From Acanthaster planci (taxonomy: Eukaryota; Echinodermata; Asteroidea; Valvatida; Acanthasteridae), in assembly GCF_001949145.1 (NCBI RefSeq), contig NW_019091356.1, positions 672,593-736,592 on the forward strand: DNA of 64,000 nucleotides. Reading direction: 5' to 3'. Position numbers and translations under genes: made by a program. Under the pieces are notes generated by a model, which was not told the origin of the DNA, made no database searches, and saw nothing but the letters and a program-made list of their open reading frames with translations. The first letter of the stretch is position 1. The number at the start of each line of letters is the position of its first letter. Shown piece after piece: positions 1 through 10,600 of this stretch.

Positions 1-41
1 ATGTGGTTTCTCACACTGTAAATTTTATTATTCGGGGAAAG

Positions 42-73
42 AGCAAAAGGAAGAGGATGATGTTGACAGGGAG
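42..73 (+). CDS. Possible end of an upstream exon of the acidic repeat gene
   Basis: A short acidic reading frame (KEQKEEDDVDRE) ends at a good donor (GAG|GTAAGA). It reads in phase 0 and so does not join directly to the exon at 346, which needs a phase 1 partner. Either an exon is missing between them or this is chance. Confidence 0.2.
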
Positions 74-345
74 GTAAGATAATGATGTTTGTACCCTTTT
101 TGAATAACAAGATCGTCTCAATGAATGTCTCATAGATTATCTTTGGAAATTTAATTACAGCATGATACATGGCAATAGTGGCTGCGAGATCAGTTTATCT
201 AAAAAAGCGATTAAAAGATATCACTGAAGAGACAAAAATATCTAATCATCAAGATCATGATCTGAATCAGCTTTAATCACTTTGATTTAAGAATTAAATT
301 TGAATAAAAATTTCAAGTGACTTGCATTTTATTTTGCTTTCAAAG

Positions 346-3300
346 GTGATGCAGCTAACAAGTTTGACAAAGACGACTTGATGGCCATGCTGGATGATGT
401 CAGCATCGACGACCTGAAAAAATTACTGAGCACCTTCGAACAACACAAAAGAGGTAACGATGGCAACAACNTCCCCCCCCCCTCATAGCACCTCATACAT
501 GTATTTATGCTGTAGAATTTATATTTGTAAGTTTGTTTTCTTGGGTCGTGACAGAACTTAACAAGAATGACTTGCTGGCTAGGTTAATACCATCAGCATT
601 GATGAAATGAAACAGTTACTGAGCATGTTCAAACAAAATAAAAGAGGTAACCGTGACAACATATGTCCATTGCCTTTGCTGAAATAGATATCTCTGCAAG
701 TCTGCTATACTCACCCTCAGTCACTCTTTGTTAAGGATCCTGTTCCATACTGACATTGATCAAAATTACTATCAAGCATTAACAGTGACACAAAGCAACT
801 TTAAAATGATAGAATTTGCCTGCTTGCCACAAACACAGCAGGTGCATGTTACCATCATCAATTTATACAGCATTTCTCGTTCAGTTTTTCCCCTCTCTTC
901 ATCTTAAACAGAAGAAAAAATTGTGCGTTTATGATCACTGTCATTTATTTCATGCCACTGCATCCCAAAACTGCTCTGTTTTTGCAGACATACGTATATA
1001 TAAATAATCGCATTTAACACTTAAGAAGTGTTTCTACAAAAACTTAACATAATTCTGGAAGAATCCACTCCGTACTGTTCCACAGTTTGGTTTATTCCAT
1101 TTTCCATTTGAGCGACCCTCAGATCTTTTTCAATTATTTCATACCAATATGAAAAACTGCCAATTGCAGAGGTCACATTTTTTTGAAGATTATGATTCAG
1201 GAGATCAAGACGATGATGGTGAAGATGACAACAGTGGTGACAAAAAGGAAGGTCAGGTTGGTGATGGGGAGACTGAAGATGGTGATGATGATGGCAATGA
1301 AAGTGGTGAAGTGGAGGGCTTTCTACAAGGCATCAGTGTGGAGGAATTGAAGGAGCTTATTGAAATAATTCAACAGAAGAAACAAGGTACATTTATCAAA
1401 GGGCACAAGAACCCTGCTTGTCATTAACAAACATTCTTTTAGAGTCAAATAATTTTGACTCTAAAAGAATTAAAAGAAAGACTCTGAAAGAATTTACTTC
1501 TAATTTTAATGCAGAAGAAAAACAAGCCCAATTTTGACTCTAAAAGAATTAAAAGAAAGACTCTGAAAGAATTTACTTCTAATTTTAATGCAGAAGAAAA
1601 ACAAGCCCAAAAAACAAAAAAAAAGATGTTTTGCCATGAACCTAAATTTTCTCAATGTGAGAAATGTTGTTTCAGATATTTCATGATTTTTTTTCATGAA
1701 TTTGGGTCTCAATGACTACTTTAACCAGTGGCATAACTAAGAGGGACATGAGGGCACAGACCACTCCCACTGTCCGAGGTCACTGTTCCCCCCCCCCCGC
1801 TGAGGAACTAGAGAAGGAAAAAAAATCTGATGACAGTCCACCTTAATTGGTCAGTGTTTTAACTGTGACAGAACCTACGAAGTGCCTCTCTAGAAAATAA
1901 GGACCCCACTTGTGCCCCCTGTAATGTACCCGTTAATGCTTCTGGCTTTAACCATCCAGTTGATTCTGTAGAACCTTACTGGTGCACTGTAATTCAAATT
2001 GTTTGTCTCCAATGATCATAGATGGAGAGTTAACAGCAGAGGATATGGGTAAGGTAGTGTATTACCTTATGACTCATCTAACCACTGAGGATCTGCAGGT
2101 CATGTTGGATGCATTGAGAGCCAAGAACCAAGGTACTGAAATAGATGTAGGGCAGGCTTTTATTTGTCTTATCTAGTCAATGAGAGAGGCACTTCTGTTG
2201 GGAATTCAACTTCTCAAGTATTTGATAGCACCTCATCATGAGCGTTGCACTGTGCAGGAAGGGGTACGTGTCTGTCCCTGTCCCCCTTTTTGAAGTGGGT
2301 GGGGGTATCGTATCATTTGTTCCCTCGCTGTTTGTTGCTAAATCAAAAGTATTAGCATTACATTGGAATCCACAGCTCAAGGTAGCTGATACCTACAAAC
2401 TTGAGAAAATTATGTCCAAAATTGCTCAAAACTTTTAGGAAAGTGGTCAGAAATTGTCATAGATTGCACCACAAAGCATCTTGCATCAAAAATTCTTACC
2501 GCTGTTAAGGGCTTTGTGATTTGCACTCGCATTCGTTTAGTTCTTGATACTACGTCCCCTCACTTTTAAAAATTGTTTGATGCCCTTGGTAGTAGCCTAC
2601 TCAACCATTGCCAAAATAAATTAAAGGTAGCAGGTTTTTTATTTAGTGTATATTTGTGTGAATGTTTCCAAAGTCTTTAAAGACTTTGGGCCTTATGGTG
2701 ATGTTTTTGAAGCAGAAGAAGATGAAGGCGACGAAATGACAGATGAAGAATTGGGACAGGCTATTAAAGATCTTGTCAGCCACATCAGTACTGATCAACT
2801 GAAAAGAATTCTGCTTGCCATCAGGGCCAGAAAGCAAGGTATGCAACGTACAAAATATAAGGAGTGAACTACAACAATGTTCCAACATTGGTATAAAAGT
2901 CTTTCAATTGACCTTTTTTATTGTCTTAATTTATTTGTTAATTTATTTTGTCAAGAATTAGATGCAAGCTCAGAAGAACCAACGGAGTCAGTCAGTAGTG
3001 AAGATGGACTCAGTGACAGAGGTGTGTTTTGACATATTGTAACAATTTACTGTCAACAGTGAACATTGTAAAGGCACAGGATTGTTTTTGAAACTTTTTT
3101 CCATTCCTTAAAGAACTTAAGCCACATCTGAGTGAGGAAGAAGTCATGCAGGCCTTGATGAATTTCCTTGCTGGACTGAGTGACGAAGATTTACAGAACA
3201 CCATCCTGGCTGTCAAGAGGAAGAAAACGGGTAAGGAATAATAACAAGAAAGGACAAATGGAAAAACAGGCCTACAGAGATAAACCTGACTTACAGTACA

Positions 3301-4782
3301 ATGAACATCAGTTAAGATCTATAATTGGTTATAAAGATGAAAAAAGAAATTGACTGGAGCGGGATTTGAACCTACGACCTCTGGAACACCATACCAGTGC
3401 ACTACCAACTGAGCTGTCCAGCCCTATATAGTTTTTTTCAATTAAGATCTAGTAATTTGGGTATCATTGTTTGGGAGCTGACTGATTATTATGGACCGAA
3501 AATAGACCTGAAACAAAAGTACTGTTTAGTTTGACAAACAGAAATGTCCTCCCAAGATGCAAATCACCTCCACTCCTCTAAGAATGTCACTTAGGCCTAC
3601 CACAGGTTCTTGGTGATATTTTTGTGTCTTCAGCAATGAAGCACGCTGTAGGTGATGTAGCAGGAGAGTACCTACAAGGAGACAAGGATGAAGATGACGA
3701 CGATGACGATGATGACACCAGTGATGATCTGGGACCCTGTGCTGAAGAGAAACAAGACATCTTGGACAAAATTGAGGACGCCAGACTGGCCAACAAACAT
3801 AGTGTGGTTGGAGAGGTGCCAAACTGTGATGGGAATGGTTTCTATGCACCCAAACAGTGTTCAGGATCTATGTAAGTCTAGTACTGGTATCCAAGGATTC
3901 AAACAAGTGATGTTTGATGATTCATTCAAGTTAAATCTAAACTTTGATTTATTTCTGTTATCCCTTGGAAACTTGTTAGCTCATCTGAGTTGCAGCAAGA
4001 ATTAGTCAAATATTTCTTGACTTTTTTTAACATTTAGCCATGTATGAAGATGGAAACAGATTTTTTTCCTATCCTGTATAGCAACTGAATCTCACACGTA
4101 GCGATTTGGAGTCTATAATTCCTGGAATAATGCACAGAAGTTGTGCGTCCCGCTTATTTTCAATTGAATCATGACAAATAAGTGGAGTGTTGGTATACTA
4201 GTGTGGCTTGTGTGTTAGAGTCAGAGCATGAGTCTTGTTTTTGTTTGATTTTCCATACAGATGCTATTGTGTGGACAAACATGGAACAGTTACAAAGGGA
4301 GAAGCAACGCTTTGGGAGGCTGCATCATTGGTATGCAGTCAAGAGAATGGTAAGGTTATCAATATCATATGTTTCTCATCTTGGAGCAAAGATGTAATTA
4401 TTTGCCTGCACTAGAATGATTTAAATCCAAAGATATAATCGACCAAGATTTTTCCTTTTGATAGCCATTGAAATCTGGGAGCAAGTGATGCACCATAGTT
4501 AAAAAAAATATTGATGCTCAAGGCTTGTAACTCAAAATTATTCTGTTTTGTTCAATATTGGTAGATAATCCAGCAGATACAAGCAGTGATGAGTCTGATG
4601 ATTCTGAAAAGGAGTCGTCCTCATTAGACTCCACTGATGAGGAAGATGATGATGACAATGGTGACGAAGAAGCAGATGATGAAGAGGAGGCAAAGTTGGA
4701 ACAGGTAGAGCGAGACCTCCTCGACATGCTGAAGGAACAAAAACGCCACCAAATGACCAAGAATGAGGGACTTAACATGTGA
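346..4782 (+). CDS. Acidic repeat protein with C-terminal thyroglobulin type-1 domain (3' part; 5' end lies outside the window)
   Basis: Exons: 346-453, 1189-1386, 2022-2132, 2674-2838, 2956-3021, 3114-3230, 3634-3871, 4261-4349 and 4565-4782 (TGA). Every intron is phase 1 except the one inside the thyroglobulin domain (phase 2), and the frame stays open throughout. Five exons each end in a related helical unit of about 30-36 residues (for example ISTDQLKRILLAIRARKQ), often preceded by an Asp/Glu-rich stretch. Exons 3634-3871 and 4261-4349 encode a thyroglobulin type-1 domain with the NC, QC and CYCV cysteine motifs (CYCV replacing the usual CWCV) and a last Cys in VCSQEN. The final exon is a Ser/Asp/Glu-rich tail with a short basic, helical end. 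Thyroglobulin type-1 domains are extracellular and often inhibit or bind proteases, so secretion is likely, but no signal peptide is visible because the start is missing. I do not recognise the whole protein. Confidence 0.8.
555..646 (+). pseudogene. Decayed copy of the repeat exon, frameshifted
   Basis: It has an acceptor (GTGACAG) and a donor (AAAAGAG|GTAACC) like those of the exon at 346-453. It encodes the same unit (NKNDLLARL, then ISIDEMKQLLSMFKQNKR), but one base is missing between the halves, near 586-591. In the entering phase it meets a TGA. The flanking exons are phase 1 on both sides, so skipping it would leave the gene's frame intact. A single-base assembly error is the alternative. 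Confidence 0.55.
1433..1470. repeat. 17-bp perfect inverted repeat (hairpin)
   Basis: The arms at 1433-1449 and 1454-1470 (ATTCTTTTAGAGTCAAA and its complement) are separated by 4 bases. The right arm lies at the start of the first unit of the adjoining 79-bp tandem duplication. Confidence 0.85.
1451..1608 (+). repeat. 79-bp tandem duplication, two identical copies
   Basis: Copy one is 1451-1529 and copy two is 1530-1608. They read identically from AATTTTGACTC to AACAAGCCC. The duplication lies in an intron of the acidic repeat gene and looks recent. Confidence 0.9.
3352..3423 (-). repeat. tRNA-like sequence (degenerate tRNA-Thr-like), probable tRNA-derived retroposon
   Basis: On the minus strand it fits a 72-nt cloverleaf: 7-bp acceptor stem (GGCTGGA/TCCAGTC), D arm GCTC..GTGC with one mismatch, anticodon loop ATGGTGT (anticodon GGT), and T arm with an exact B box (GGTTCAAATCC). 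Mismatches in the D, anticodon and T stems and the absence of U8 argue against a working tRNA. A 10-bp direct repeat, TTAAGATCTA, flanks it at 3312-3321 and 3442-3451, as expected for a target-site duplication of a SINE-like insert. Confidence 0.7.
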
Positions 4783-5324
4783 AAATGATTACCACATTGT
4801 GGGCACCTTGCATAAACCAGTGCATTTAGCTATATAGTTCATTGCTGTATAGTGACCCAAACCACAGGTGATCAGTTTTCTGGCTGATCACATTTTTTGT
4901 ATATTTTGCAGTTTGTTTAAACACGAGAATGTTAGCATACCATTTTTTTGGCAGTATATTATGGTGACATGCTTTGAATCTAATACAAAATTAAATCTTT
5001 GTATGCATCACAATAAGGTGATTAAAATTAATGTCAGGAGCAACGTACAACAAAAAAAGCATTTTGCTGAGCGAAGCCAAGTAGTTTTGGTTTTCAAAAA
5101 TTACTGACAATGTGCATAGTTTAATACCTGCAGTGCACCTGAAGACAAATGTATTGGTTGAAACTGCATTAGTTGTTATAGTGCTCCCATGGTTAGATTT
5201 GTTTGGTCAGCATTTGTAGAGGTATTTGTAGTCTGTATATAGTGTGTTGTACATAGCTCAACATGACAGAGCAATACTAAAAGGTTTCACGATGGGTAAT
5301 TTTGCTGGGCACAAAAAATAACTT

Positions 5325-5594
5325 NNNNNNNNNNNNNNNNNNNNNNNNNNNNNNNNNNNNNNNNNNNNNNNNNNNNNNNNNNNNNNNNNNNNNNNNNNNN
5401 NNNNNNNNNNNNNNNNNNNNNNNNNNNNNNNNNNNNNNNNNNNNNNNNNNNNNNNNNNNNNNNNNNNNNNNNNNNNNNNNNNNNNNNNNNNNNNNNNNNN
5501 NNNNNNNNNNNNNNNNNNNNNNNNNNNNNNNNNNNNNNNNNNNNNNNNNNNNNNNNNNNNNNNNNNNNNNNNNNNNNNNNNNNNNNNNNNNNNN
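5325..5594. other. Assembly gap (270 N)
   Basis: A run of N downstream of the thyroglobulin-domain gene. A single N also occurs at 471, before a C tract. Confidence 0.99.
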
Positions 5595-6285
5595 AGATGT
5601 AAAGAAATAGAAGTTTTTATGATTCAAATTAAACATAGGTCAGTAATAAAAGGTCAATTTGATTCCGAGGGACAATTTTCTTGTCAAATAAGAATAAAAG
5701 CAGGTTTAGAAAGTCTTACCTTGTCCAATTTTCTTAAGTACAGTGATGTCTACAGGATCTTCATGCTCAATTCAGCTTTTCCTATTCTAAGCCAAACCTT
5801 GAGCTTTGATAAATCCACAGTTCTCTTATTTCTATGCAGGTCTTACAGGGAATAAAATCATAGAATGGATGAAATTGCAATTTATGTTGTTGATTTTTAA
5901 AAAATGAGTTTTCACATCAGTGGATTTTTTTCCCAGGTCTTCATGTTTCTCAGTTTATGACTTGCTCTTAAAATTAAAATAGACTACTGCAAATTTCAAA
6001 AGCATTGTGAGAATATGAGAATTGTGTGAATTAATAGTGTTCTGATAATATTCAGGACCAGCAGTAGCTCGTGGCCTTTTAAGACTAATTCTTGTCAAAA
6101 TTGTAAATCATCAAACCCCGAAGATTTACACTCGGACAATATTCACAATCACAAGAGCTAGAGCCAATTTCACTTACAATGGTAATCCAAATAATGCTGA
6201 ATATTCAACGAGTTCTTAAAAATAATTAACTAAATAAACAGGGAAACTGAGACCAAATAAAATGGACACATTATCACCTAGCAAA

Positions 6286-6291
6286 TTTATT
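6286..6291 (-). terminator. Candidate poly(A) signal for the BZW gene
   Basis: AATAAA on the minus strand, about 1.3 kb past the BZW stop. It is the first clear hexamer I noticed on that strand, and its use is inferred. Confidence 0.35.
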
Positions 6292-7610
6292 TTACCTTGA
6301 ACTCAAATAAACCAAAATCAGAACAAAATGTCTCACACAGACAAATCTTAAAACACCCCCTCACAAAAATAGAACCAATTGTGTGGTTTTTAAGTTAAAT
6401 AACCACAAAAATAGATGAAACTCTGCATTTTCATGATAGATACAAGTGTATCATCTATCGTAGAAAATGGGTTATTAAACTTGCTAGACACATAACAGAA
6501 GTTGCAGAAATTAATGAAGAGATGATGTAACACAAAAAAATCCACAGACAATAAAACTGAGTTAATGATATGGAACTTCATCCGCCCCCCAACTAGCAAA
6601 GATCAAAACAGGCAGTAACAACACGGTGAGAGGTTGTGTTAGTCTCTACAATAGATAACATAAGGCAACAGGCCAGAACAGGTCAGTCAAAGAAAAATGA
6701 TGGTTTGTGAAATAAGTTTAATCTCTTCTCAAGTCAATTCAATTATGAACTTATTTTGAAAAGCAATGGCGTAAATTACAGCTGAATTGACACCTAAAAA
6801 ATCAAATTATCAATCACGCCTCTCCCCCCTCCCACAAAAAATGGAGAACGATATTTTTAAAAGGGCACCAATCCACTGAACATTCAAACACAAATGTGCA
6901 TCAAAGAAATGGCAAATATGAGCTGGAGATGAAATTACCTCATACTGGTAACTATCTGCAAACTTCCATCTCATCTGACTTCACTTGTGATTCAAATTGG
7001 TACAAAGAAAATGGAAGTACACTGTTTTGATGTTAATATTAGAAAAAAAAATGCCTGCCATGTTAAGATTTAATTCTTAATGGGGGACTAAAAGTTTCTT
7101 AATACAGGTTCCTTAAGACACTACAAACAATATCATCGATACTTTAAAAATACTATCAAAATAAGTACCCACACTAACAATTCTGAGTATTTATGTAGGC
7201 AAATTTCCTTGCACATTTTTCCATCATCACCCAAAACAAGGCCTCTGATATTTTTAAGAAGAAAGCATTACGGGAAAAGCAACTTCATCGGGTTCAGTTC
7301 TAACCTCCAGCCAAACTCAAAATACTCAAAATACTTAGAAAGGAATGTGGTTGGTTCCAAGTGCAGTCCATCCAAAAATATGCATACAAATTTACTCTAT
7401 GAACTGTAAACTAAAGTATCATTAAAAACAGGAGGGGTAGTTTAAACAAAAGTATCACATATACACCACTATTGAGAGATCTTTTACAGAGACAAATATT
7501 GCATAATTAACCATTATTGTCTACAACTACTGTAGCCCCAAGAGCCATTTCTAAATTTCTTTTCCAGTCATAAGCTGTCTTGTCTGAGAGGTAGGGAACT
7601 GGGCGTTGAC

Positions 7611-10600
7611 CTAGTCATCCTCGTCAGACTCTAAACAATGACAGAAGATATAAAAAAGATGATATCACCTGCTTGGAGATTAGTAACGTCTAGTATCAAT
7701 CCATGAGATTGATTACAGAATGCAAGGTTATATAAATCCCAATCTTCTCTCTACTAATCATGATGAAATACCACACAGCAACGCAATGGAGGTAGAAATT
7801 GTGGGTGGTCTTTTCAATTAAATCCTGGTGAGTTGTGCTTGTAAACTCTGACTCTGAAATAGTCTATCTGGGGCAAAAAAACCTTCTGCTTCTAGTTTAC
7901 CAACCATTCCAAATTTTTGGCATAACCCTAGAATTTTTATCAGAAAGTTAGAGAAAGGAAAATAAAAAAAAATCCTGTTGTGTTTTCTGTTTTCACAAAA
8001 CACCTCTCAATTGTTTTTCACGTCCAAATGCTTGTATTTCCATGTTTTCCTACTTACATTCGCAACTGTTGAAAAAACTTCTGTTATATCCACAAGTTCC
8101 CTCGCATTTCACTATCCAATAGTAAACACACATGCGCACTGATTTTCAATGCACTGAAGCAATGCCACACTGGTTTCCACTGTACCATTGACAAAAAGGT
8201 TGATGGAAATGCAGCAACCAGTCTATGCATCCTGTCGCAGTACAAGGTTTGTCATCCACCCCTCTAGATGCACCACGCATGCTAATCATCGACTGTAAGT
8301 ATTTGCCCATTGATTAAGGCAAGTTTTCATCATTTTTGGTGGCAATTTTGGCTGCTTTTTATCCCATCAATTAGCACAAATACTGACTCTCTACCCCAAT
8401 ATTCCTGACCTATCAACCCAATTTTTGAGAGGCACGTAATCGGAAGCAGAACTTTTAGGGGGACTCACTCTCTATAAACATATGGTCCAAGGTGTCTATA
8501 TCGTAAGTTTCTTGAGCTTTGTCAATGGCAATAATGTATTTACTCTGAAGAGTTTAAAGCTGTAAGGTACTAAACACAAGAAAATCAGTGCACCAAAATA
8601 GTCGAACTTGACTCCTAAAGAGCATGTGTCAAACACAGAAGGCACAGGTCAGCCACAAGGGCACAGGTCAACCATTAAGGGCATAGGTCAACCACAAATG
8701 GCATACGTCAACCCAAAAAGGCGTAGGTCAACCAAAAAAAGGCATGGGTCAACCACAAAGGGCATAGGTCCATTGCAAAGGAAAATGGTCAATCACTCAT
8801 GGATTGAGTTACATTCATAAGACTATCTCGTCAGAATAATTCACCACAAATAATGATTTACGACCCAAACTTACAGTACTTGAATTACAAACTGCGGGCA
8901 GAACACAAGTTAAAGGTCAAATTAGCACCTACCTTCCTCGGCATTCTCCAGCCATTCCACAAACTGCTGAAGGTGATTCAAGAAGACACTCTTGCCTTTG
9001 CCAACGTGGATCTCCTTGTTCCATTTCAAGATGGTCTCCTCCGACAAAACATCAGCTACAAAATAAAAATACCGAGTACATGGAACTTGTCATTACTACT
9101 TTTAGTGCTAATTAACCCGTATTCATGAAAGCTGTGAACTTACACTGAAACAGAAAATGTATCACTTGTTCAAATTAATAACTAGCTCTTCACACCTGAA
9201 TCATTACAAGACATAAAAAAGAAAGCAGTTACAGTCGACTTTCGTTAATACGTTTTTGGGCCGGGTGTTTGGTTACGGAACACAATTTTAGTCTTGGGGA
9301 ATTTTGGGGGGCGGGGAATCAAACAAAAGATTTTTTTTGTTCCCCACTGTCCTAAGTACTGCAGCACTTTGGCTGCACTCACTTGTACTCAGGCGGTGCG
9401 AGAGCCGCCACACAGAATTTCTATGTTGGGTATGGGAACCACAAATGCTTATTGTTCATCTCTCTTGCAGCAACGGACACAAACGGCTCGATTTGATGAG
9501 GGAAAACTGCAGCGCTATTCTACTGTACACGCATAAATTACGGAAGCGCCTTTCAAAATTGAATGGACTGGCTGATTGACAAGTTGCCTTCCAAAAAGCT
9601 TGCGCTCAATAGACAGATAACAATAGATTTGCACTCGACCACTGACAAAAAAAAGCTCATCTTAACCGAAATCTTGTAACATCCGAGCTCGTATTACACA
9701 TTTTTTCCCTCATAGGAATGTGCACAGTTCAGTCGGGACTGACAAATACGCTCGTCTAAACCGGAGTCCCATCTTACCCGAGCTCGTATTACCGAGAGTC
9801 GACTGTATAAGAAATACCAGATGAATGAGAACAGAAGTGCTTGCAGGTTGAAGAACTGCTAGAAAGACTCACTTTTATAGAGAAGAACCACAATTTTCTG
9901 GAAGGTCTTCATGAAGCTGATGTTGGTGTAACAGTAATCCTGAGAAGGCATTTTGAAAAAGTGAGAGATGGTCGGCTACTCCTATAAATCCAATTACAAA
10001 CACAGCTTCTCTAACTCCAAATATGGCCTGATGGTAGGATCAGTTTTGTGTGAAATAAAAACCCTTGGTTACTGAAAAAGGTTGTCCAGTCTGACAGAAT
10101 GTTATTTGTCCCCAGTCAGAAAGACAATACTGACTTCATCGGAGGTGTCTTAAGCCAGCCTCAGGTCTATCGGGCTGAAACATCATTCTAGGGACAATAG
10201 GTCGAAAAGATAGCACACGCATATAAATAGGAAAAAAATGTGGAAACACTGCTCAATTTACAAAGGATGAACCCTTAAAAGACAGGTTCTCAAAACTCAA
10301 AAATATTCTGATTCCTATATACGTCATTTGGGAAAAAAGAATATTTTAGGTGGAAGCAGAGCAATGTTACAACGGATTTTCTTTGTGCTACTCTTGGAAA
10401 AGTGACGAGACATTCTCATCACACAAATGGGCAAACGTTCTTAAATTGGACCATCCAGTCGTTTTGAGCTGCCATCAATGGAGCAGCGTGCATTGTCAAT
10501 ACAACAGGCTGACGTATACAACAAAGACAGAGACTTGAAGAACAGGTGAATTGGAGGTGACTTGTAGCACTCACCTGGATTTCATAGAGAAGAGTCAATT

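Larger units (their letters stand above)
4783..7610. other. Convergent 3' region, no coding exon seen
   Basis: This lies between the stop codon of the plus-strand acidic repeat gene and the stop codon of the minus-strand BZW gene. It is AT-rich, contains the gap, and probably holds both 3' UTRs. No reading frame here looks conserved. Confidence 0.6.

Noticed and set aside
816-1007. 63-codon frame between repeat exons
   Set aside because: Intronic by position, with no repeat-unit similarity.
3526-3849. His/Leu-rich frame on the minus strand
   Set aside because: It lies opposite the thyroglobulin exon and is its shadow.
5277-5636. Open frames across the N gap
   Set aside because: They exist only because N codons carry no stops.
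8608-8820. Frame with repeated GIGQP-like peptides
   Set aside because: A translation of the 20-bp minisatellite in a BZW intron.
9294-9579. Two overlapping frames inside the pogo-like element
   Set aside because: Too short and without DDE or helix-turn-helix motifs; not a transposase.
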